NCBI GenBank assembly: GCA_023053545.1
Contig: JAKZAN010000009.1
Coordinates: forward strand, 1-64,000
Length of the DNA: 64,000 nt
Direction: 5' to 3'
From: Lepidurus packardi
Lineage: Eukaryota; Arthropoda; Branchiopoda; Notostraca; Triopsidae
A program made the translations under genes and the position numbers. Below the pieces are notes generated by a model. The model had not been told where the DNA came from. It was given only the letters and a program-made list of their open reading frames with translations, and did no database searches. Below are positions 52,445-61,400 of the stretch, piece after piece (positions within the stretch are counted from its first letter, which is position 1; every line of letters starts with the position of its first letter).

Positions 52445-55400
52445 ATGAATTCTGAATATAGTCCAATCTTAGGCGATTTGATTTGTGAATTGGGTATTGA
52501 TGTTGATGAGGATGACGAGTCACAAGCAGGTGCTGGCGAAGAATTCCCCGCTCCACACCCATCAATCCGTACTCGAACTCTCAATCGCGGCATCAAGCGT
52601 CGACAACGACGTTTGAAACGTCGTCGTCAAATTTTAAATCCTCTGCCAACGATCGCCCTTTCACCACCCCCTCCAACAAGTGTTGCAGAACCTCTCACAC
52701 CCAATATACCACCACCGCAATCGATTGAATCTAACCACAATGAATTTTTTGAATTGAATAGTACACTAGCTGGACATTTGCGGGAATATCGATTGATTGT
52801 TGGACCTGAGCGTTACCCGATTGTAACAGCCGAACAATTGATGAGCGAGTATAGTTCACAAATTCTCGGATTATTGAAAGCTCAACTACGAAAGAGTTTG
52901 TCTGTGAAAATCAAATTTGTAGTTCATAGCGTTATGAGTAAAATCATAAACACTCCTGAAATCAACCGCAGCGAACGCTACCCCCGTTTTTTCCACAGTG
53001 TGTATGTTATCGTGCTCCCAACTTCAGATTTAAATCAAGTTATGCAAAATGCATTTGATCATATTGCCAACGTGATCCACAATCGTCAGAATCAAGCTGG
53101 TTCTGGTTGGCGGATGGAGTACATTAGTGAGCTTCGAGCTTCAGTGACCACGTTTGTTCCTATGGCGGGTAGTGGTAACGATTCTCACCAGATACGGTTA
53201 CCTACCAACATCGCTAAACGCAAAGCTGTTGTTAATATCGCACGTTGCGGCAATCAATGTTTTGTCTATGCTGTCAAAGCAGTGCTAGCTCGCCAACATG
53301 CAACCGATTCAAATTCCCCGTTTTTTATACAGAATCATAGTGCTAAAAGCTTAGACGCTCTCTTCGCCCGTTATCCCTACAGATTACCGACCATTAATCC
53401 ACAAGTGCTAACCTATCCTGTTAAAATTCAAGACATAACTGCTTTTGAAGAAGTTCATTCAATCGCTATTAATATCTTAGCTTTTGATACTTTACCGTTT
53501 GGATGTTTTGACGAGAGTGATGAAGAAGCAGAAAATCCTAAACGCTCTAAACTCCCACCAACCCTTGTTGCCACCCCTCGAAATATTTATCCTTTTCGTA
53601 TTTCTGGGAAAACCTTTTTCAAACCCAACACCACCCTCTGCCAAGAACCGGTTAATCTTTTGTATACATGCACCGGTCCGGGACAAGGACATTTCTGGCC
53701 TATTCTTTCACCAAATCGTTTGTTGGGTAAAGATCAACTACATAAGGATCATTATTGTCTCAAATGTCTAAACGCGTTTAAAAGTTCCCGGTCCCTAGAT
53801 GCTCATAAAATGTACTGTTTGGAAAACAAACAAAAAGCAGTTCGACTCCCCACTCCTGGGAAGAACGATTTTGTTCAGATGCGATGTTTTAATGCAGCAC
53901 AACGTGCCCCTTACATAGCTTTTGCCGATTTTGAATCTCTTTTAGTTTCTTATGATCCAACTGATGAAGAACACTCTCCCGTCAATCAAAAGCTTCATCG
54001 TCACGAAGCTCTATCTTTTTGTTATTTGGTGCTCGACCTGCAGGGGAGTGAAGTGGCATACCAGCGCTATGTTGGCCCTAATGCAGGTCAGATTTTCCTA
54101 CAAAATATCTTAGAAACAGCAGCAAATCTTGAACAAGTGGTGCGCTCAACAAATTTTCCCCTCAATGAAAAAGATGTGTCAATGGCAATAAGAGCCCGAC
54201 ATACAGCTACCATATGCGTACACTGCAAGAAACCCTTACCCCAAGATTTGTCCGAGCGTATGATAGATCATGATCATTTTGACGGTTCTTTCCGGGGTAT
54301 TGCTCACCGAGGTTGTAATCTCCATTGTAAATTGGAAAACTACGAATTACCTGTCTACTTCCACAATTTACAGTTAAAGGGCAATAGCCACCAAAAAACA
54401 ACTTTGTCTTATAAAATGGAGTAGAAAATCTAGTTTACAGTTTTATGTGTCTTTTTATCATACGCGAAAATATAACTGCGATATTTCAGAACATGAGAAA
54501 TCTAAAATTCAAATCGGGCATTTTTGCCATTGGCCCAACGCGGTCACGTGGCGCCGTGACGTCAATAACGGGAGCCACGGCACCTTGGCGCACCACAGAC
54601 CTGCGTTTCGTGTATACAAAGTGATAGACAAAGCGAGTAAAATGGCTGAAGGTTTCGACGAGAGCGTTTATTTTGATAGAAGCCCCTTTGTAGAGGATGA
54701 AGGGACGGAATTGGACCAGGCTTTTGTCATTCCTGTGCCAATAGTTGCGTGTGCTCAGGCCTACCAGTTTGAGCCATATAGGGCTCAAAGGTTGCCAATG
54801 CCAAACCCACGTGCCAGTGTTAGTGTTTCAACATCACTTGTAGCTGCAGATTCTGGACCTGGAGATTCTGGAGAGTCTGAAATTTCTGACTGGTAACTTA
54901 TTATAAAACATCACGTGCTTCTAACTGTACAGTATGTTGTAGGTGTGATTGTGGGAAGTGCGTTAGGATGCCTCTTCCTGTCAACAATTTCTGTTGCAGG
55001 AGAAATCGTCACTTTTTAGCCAAAATCGACGCTAATAACGAGGACTTTCCACATCAGCAGGCAAAGTGCTATACAGAAATGGAAGCTATTCCTCATTTGC
55101 TGCATCCGGCAGTCCTGGAATATGTATACCTTAGCTGGTGTACTTCCGCTAGTGCCCGGAAAAAACATTTGCCGTTTGCTGATGATGTAGATCCCAACAG
55201 GTATTTCATAAAGTATGGCTAATCAAGCTTTGAAGTAAAATTTTATGTGTTAGGAGGAACAGGTTTAGCGCCTACCGTGCTGTTACCACGAACGTGTATA
55301 AGATACTGGGAGCGAGGACGAGAAAGCCCTTGCCAGCATGTGTTGAACATTTCATCAAAAGCAAGTTTCCAGATCCAACTGGCCAGTATGTCGGATACTC

Positions 55401-58400
55401 GGAGTGGATGCCTGACGCCTGATAACGATGCGTGACGCCTTTCGACCCTGGCCTTGCCCGAGCCCTTTTCAGGGCTAAGGTCATATGAAATCAACAAAAA
55501 ATTCCGTTTCATAAGCTAAGCTTTTCATTTATTTTCAGGGGTAAAAATCATTCGTAAAAATCCCCTCATTCTTGGTCAGGTGACAAAAAAAAAGAAAGAA
55601 ACCGTTTCCCAAGCTAAGCTTTTTGTTGCTCATTATTTTGCTTCGGTTTTTTGAAGCGAGTAACTTTTTCTTCTACAGCTTTCCGCTTATCCGGATGATA
55701 ATACGTGCTGCACATGGGTGGCGGAACTCGCGATCTGCCTTCCAATGCACTAGCATACAAATCGTCAAGGCTGCACTCTTCCTGCCTTTCAACTGACTCA
55801 AATACCCGTTGCATTATCTTTTCCAGATAATCTAAAGGAAAGCAGGGTAAGAACAAAAAAGAGAACTATCTTCGAAACAAACCAAATGACGGCTCTTCTT
55901 TTATAGGTCGCACGACGTGGCCCCCTTTTTTTCCTTTCGGAAAATGAATGGAATAACGCTCCTCACCCAAAGCGGTTTTGGCTGTTTTCCGATTGGCGTT
56001 ACTATTGTAATGCAAGGCCGCAATCTTCACTCTAAACAACTAATGTAAATGCGCACAAATAATACAAATAACAGTCTTACCGAGCGTACATCCCCTTGTT
56101 CGAAAAATGGTAAGATTTGGGGGCAAACTGGTTGACGAGGCTGTTGAAGCATTCAACAGACGAAGTCTGGGGCCCCGTCGCCAGCTTCTCAACGTCTTTG
56201 AGTAATTTCTCATTCAGGAGCAGTGTTTCTACTCTTTGTGCCACGTCTACAATACAATTGATAACACCGTGAAACCTAGAATTTTGACAAATCGTACCAA
56301 TAGAAACCCAGTCTTTCTCCATTCCCTCTGGTCTGTCATCAAGGTCTTCATGAAGACACTTAGGGAAGAGTGGATTGGGGTGATCCACATGAATGTCGGC
56401 AATGTGGTCCACCACCGACATCCATTTAGCTCTGACTAAATCACCTCTATCGTCATCCGTTGAAGAAGCGGACCAATAGAGGTGGTTTACGATGGATCGA
56501 ACCCACCCAGAAAGGGATGAATATTTCTTATCCATAGCTAACTTGTGCAGCTTCTTTTGTATACCTATAAAAGCCATCAGAGCTACGTAGCTACAGCAGA
56601 ACCAGATAGATTACCTTTGGCGACGTGCCAAACATCAAAATTATGGGCTACATCGGGCCACTGCTCACGCATGAACTTGACTACCTGCGGATGGCGATCA
56701 GTCACTAATCGAGCAATGGCTAATCCCTCATTCTGCAGGTAGTTCAAGGAGCGCTCAAGGCCCTTCAGCTCCATTCTGCAACTATGGCCGACGTCTGGCT
56801 CATTACACTAAATTTACAGTTCACATACACAAAGAAAATATGCCTTTCAAATATTACCTGTACAATCTGGACATCTAAGACCTTGTTTTGCCCCAGATCC
56901 ATCGAAGTATAGGCCATGTACTTGGCTGAATGGCCAGGACTATCAGCCCTTCCATCACCTCCCAGTACAACTTTTGCGTCTTCGATTTTCAGGTTATACA
57001 GTATATCCTGCTGTTCTTCGCTCCAAACACCATCAACGGATTGGAAAAGGAATTTCTCTTGGTGTCGAGTATATGTCCGTAAAGAAATACCGCACAAGCC
57101 AATCGATTTCGTCAAGCGAACCACCTTCTTCGGTGACAGACCAGAAGTGAGAATTCCGGCCGACAACAGAATATTTCCTACTGCATGTCTCTTTATGTAA
57201 GGTTGTGACTTCCACGCCCTAATATAGTTCAGCAGGTTACCGTATTTCAAAATTGCTACCATATAGTTACCAATTACGGTCGCAATCCAAGCATTTTTGT
57301 TCAACCAGGAGACAACTCCCTGTGAGTTTCAAATCGATCCGCGTGTTTTTTGACCGGCAGTAAAAACAAAGATCAAAGAGAGTTCGCAACTGACTCTCGA
57401 AAACCATAAATTTGCGTTCTTTGTTTCTTTGATCAAAAGGTGGAATTGGAGAGCTAGCTTGTTCCATAGAAGTAAATGCCTTTATATAGAATACATTCTT
57501 GGATCAATATAATTTACTCTTTCACGGGTGAAATGTCCGATTCCGTGTCCTCGTATTCGTCGTCCGGTTGAAAATCTACATCGTCGTCAGAGGGATAGTC
57601 CTGTTCAGTAAAGGTAGGGATCCCGGAATCGAGCGCAGCGCCCTCTGTCAATGTGCTATAGGAAAACTGTTATGGGACCGCGCTGTAATTAAAGAGTAGT
57701 TTCTAGGGCTGCGTGTATCGGACATCTACGTTCAATATCTTATAATTTGCAGGAGACATACGCGCACGTTTTTATGTAGAAATGGTTCGTGTCGTCCTCT
57801 GGTCTCGATTTTTTATACCCTAAAACACCAAAAAAACCGCTAAAAAATGTAGTAAACAAACCTTACGTTTGGACGACACGTACGAAACTTGCTCACAAGA
57901 TAGCGCTTGGGTAGCTGAATCCACTGGAAAAGGTTTCAGGCTTGTCGGACACACGCAGCTATTTCAGGAATTATTTTAGTAAAACAGCTGACGCTCCCTT
58001 TAACTTTTCCCACCCACTTCACCACCCCCTGCCGTAGAGCGTGACTCCGCCCCCTGCTAAGAGGAGGGACTGGAGTATAGAAGAAGAAGAAAAGAAACGG
58101 GAAAGAGGGACAAGGGAAAACGGTGAAGTAAACAAACCGTGGCAAGGTCGTTGCTTAGAAAAGAGTTTTCATTGCAAAGTTCCTGCATTCAGAACTAAAC
58201 TAACGCACGAGTTTGACTGTTTAAATTATCTAAGTGTGCAGTTTCATAAAGAAGAGGCCAATAAATCCTTCCGTTTGTTTCTGCGTAAGTAATTTCTCAT
58301 TTTTCTCCAAAATGGCAAAATGATATGGAAAGTATATGCCGTTAAAAATTTGTAAGGCTATTTTTCGTCGTGGATTGCTTTGTTATATGTTACGTTTTCC

Positions 58401-61400
58401 TGAACTTATTGATTTTAACATATCGAAGCTTCACAGACATATATACATCATGCATATTGTAGACTATTTAGCGTTACCCAGGTTGCACCACGAGGAGGCA
58501 GTCTACGTTGCAACCCAACATATTTAAGTATATTATAACAACAGGTACCATAACTTGTATATTATAACATACCTATATATGTTGACACTTGGTCTTGCTT
58601 CTAACTTCCATGTAGCTTCAAGAAAGAATTTGCTTACATCGATCTGCCAGGAAAATGTTTGTCATAGCATATATAATATATATTAAAAATCATTTATGTG
58701 CCTTACCTTTGAAAGCGTCATCGCCGGTTTCAGATGGCAGACACAAGTGGAGCTATGTTATATTGGAAGCTTACAGAAATCGTACATCTCCTTCGATGTA
58801 GTCTTTCAATACGGGAAATTCATATCTTCCATCGTCAAATACCTCATCTTCGTCGTTGCAGTCTTTAAATTCCTCACCTTCTGGCAAGTAGCAAACGACA
58901 AATTTGGTGTCCGTACCTTTGTCACCGCCCTGTCCAAAGCCCACAATCTTCCCGTTGTACCATGTTTCCTTGCCGCACTTATGGACGAATAAGTGGGCTA
59001 TCTTCATCATGATGCATTCGTTTGGGTGTGGCGTGACGATCTTCAAATCGTTCGGGAAGTCGGAAGCCAAGTCTTCAATTTCAACCAACTCCCGTGGTTT
59101 ATCATCGTAGCGAATGACTGACTTGACCGCGTTTTTCTTCCGTTTCTCTGCTACGACAGTGCCATGGAACCATTGGTGAGTTCCTTTCTTCACCTCCCAT
59201 CGGTGCTTGATTCTTTTACCCAAAAAGGATTGCTCAGAATTTGACGTGAAAGGTGTGGGCGTGGGCGCAGAAGTTGATGTCGGTCCGGGCCTTGGCGGTC
59301 GTACGCGTTTTTCGGCTTTTGAAATACCTGCAATCAGGCGATCTTTCACTTCTTTTAAGCTACACGCGTCCGCGAGGTGGATAATTTCTTCCTGATCATC
59401 AGCAAAACTCTTCGAAGGCACATGGGGTAGCGACTTCAAGTTGTCAACTAAATCATTTAGCGAAAGTCTTTTGCCGTTCGCAGAGAGGTTTAGTAATTTG
59501 TTTTTCATCCCCAGGACCTGTCGGCGGAATTTGAGTTGGGTCGTTATAGCATTGAGATGGTCTTTCTTGGCAATGGCATTCATTTTGCTGTCAAGCTCTG
59601 AAATCTGCCAAAGTCCACCCCAGTTCGCTAGGTCCAAGGTTAATTGCTCCTTGGCAGCTTGTTTTCGTTCGTCCCTCTTCTGCTTATCAGACTCGCGATT
59701 ATATTGGATCTCTAACCGTGTCGCAATCATTTGAGCCATTCGTTTTCGCTGAAAATCTCGAGTTTTTGTCACGCGTTTTCTTGCGAAGGCGAAAAGACGT
59801 TCTCGTTTCTCATCTGATTGGAGTTGAAGCCAATTTCCTAAGTATAAAATTTAATTGCTTCCCTTTCAAATTAATTTTCAGTTTATATTACCTGTTTTGT
59901 TCTTATTGAACATGATGATTGCTTCCAGGCAAAAAATTGAGGCATTAGGTTTCTCTCTCATTAATCTGTCGAGCATCCCAAAATCCCGCTCCACGCCGAC
60001 ATTCGTAAGAGGGACACTAGATGTTTGGTGCCGTTTGTAGGGTTCCATATTTTCATGGATTCCATTTTCCAAATGGTCACCGAGAAGATGTTCAATAGTA
60101 GAGACAAATGCAGCAGCGATGCATTCGACGATACTCTTGGTTATTTCGTCGAGATTCTCAGATGGGGCGAATAGGGCTTCGGAAATCGGATCCTTTTTTT
60201 CCTCCCCAAAAAGGAAAAAATCCCCCTTCAAGACTTCACTTGCATCGTTGGCTATGTCTTTGCATTTCGCAAGAAGTGCTTTGTATTCTGACGCAATGTC
60301 AGCAATGTGCTTCGTCTCAACGATCTTCCTCCACAGTGGACCTGTAATCCTTTTATCCACAATGCCGAATGCTCGGAAACCTGCCAAAATCTCGGGTACG
60401 GACAAGTCCGCTACAATCGTTTCTGTGAGGTTGTTGGTAACGAAAGCACCATTTTTGAAAAAGTCTACGAGTACCCCGGTGTGGTACAGGTAGTAAATCC
60501 CCGCTCCGTTGTGGAAAACCACATTAAATCGGTTGCCTTGAAATGGTTGAATGGGCAAAGATGTTATACCGAATGGTTCGCGTGAACAAAATAGGGCGAA
60601 TGGAGCCGCTTTCCCGCTTTTATCTGAGCCTTTTGCGCGGGGGTGAAGGCACTTTACAATGTTAAAAATAGCTTGCACTGTGGCGCTGTTTGTTCCCGAT
60701 CTATATGAGAAAGGTAACTTTGATGCTCCAAATGGAAGATCATCATAAATTAGCTCCTCGTAAACTGCAACGCTAAGGTTTGCCTTGTCGGCAAATGCTA
60801 CCAAAACGTGCAATCCACAGAAGAAGTTGTTCATTTGCGCAAGCGATTCCTTTTCAAGTGTGTCAAGTTCATTCCAGTGCTCCGTTACCTCTGGCAAAAT
60901 CTCCTCTCGGTATTTTTGGAACGCAACATTGATGTTTTTTTGAACGATATGTCTATCACTCATTGTGTTTTTGATGTTTGCGATAGCTCTCTGCACAAAA
61001 TCTGGATTACTGGCGTTTTGGCCTGCGTGGGTTTCTCCAATTCGTGCAAGGATAGACTTGAGCTCTTCGAGGTATGTCTTCGCCGTCCCGTCAGCCGTAT
61101 CAACCAGTCCTGTTAAAGAAATACGTAAAAAATTAAAATATAATTACTTATTAACTTTGAAAGATAGTTTAATTCATTACCCAGCATCAAACTCGTCCCC
61201 TCGTCTGTGGTGATATCATACGCTGCGTAGTGAACTCCGGATTTCGTGGTCCCATCGCTGCCCAATGTTGCATGGCTTGAACCCAACACCTCTTCGGCCA
61301 CCTGGACCTGGGAAATCTCTCTTCCAGCCAGTATTGCATCCGCTGCGAAAGTGGCACCAGGTAGTCTAGGTGCTGAAATACCTGCGAGATTCTGCAAAAC

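Noticed and set aside
54642..55422. A genuine P2X7 receptor gene
   Set aside because: There is no channel domain or membrane segment and the gene is bounded by transposon termini.
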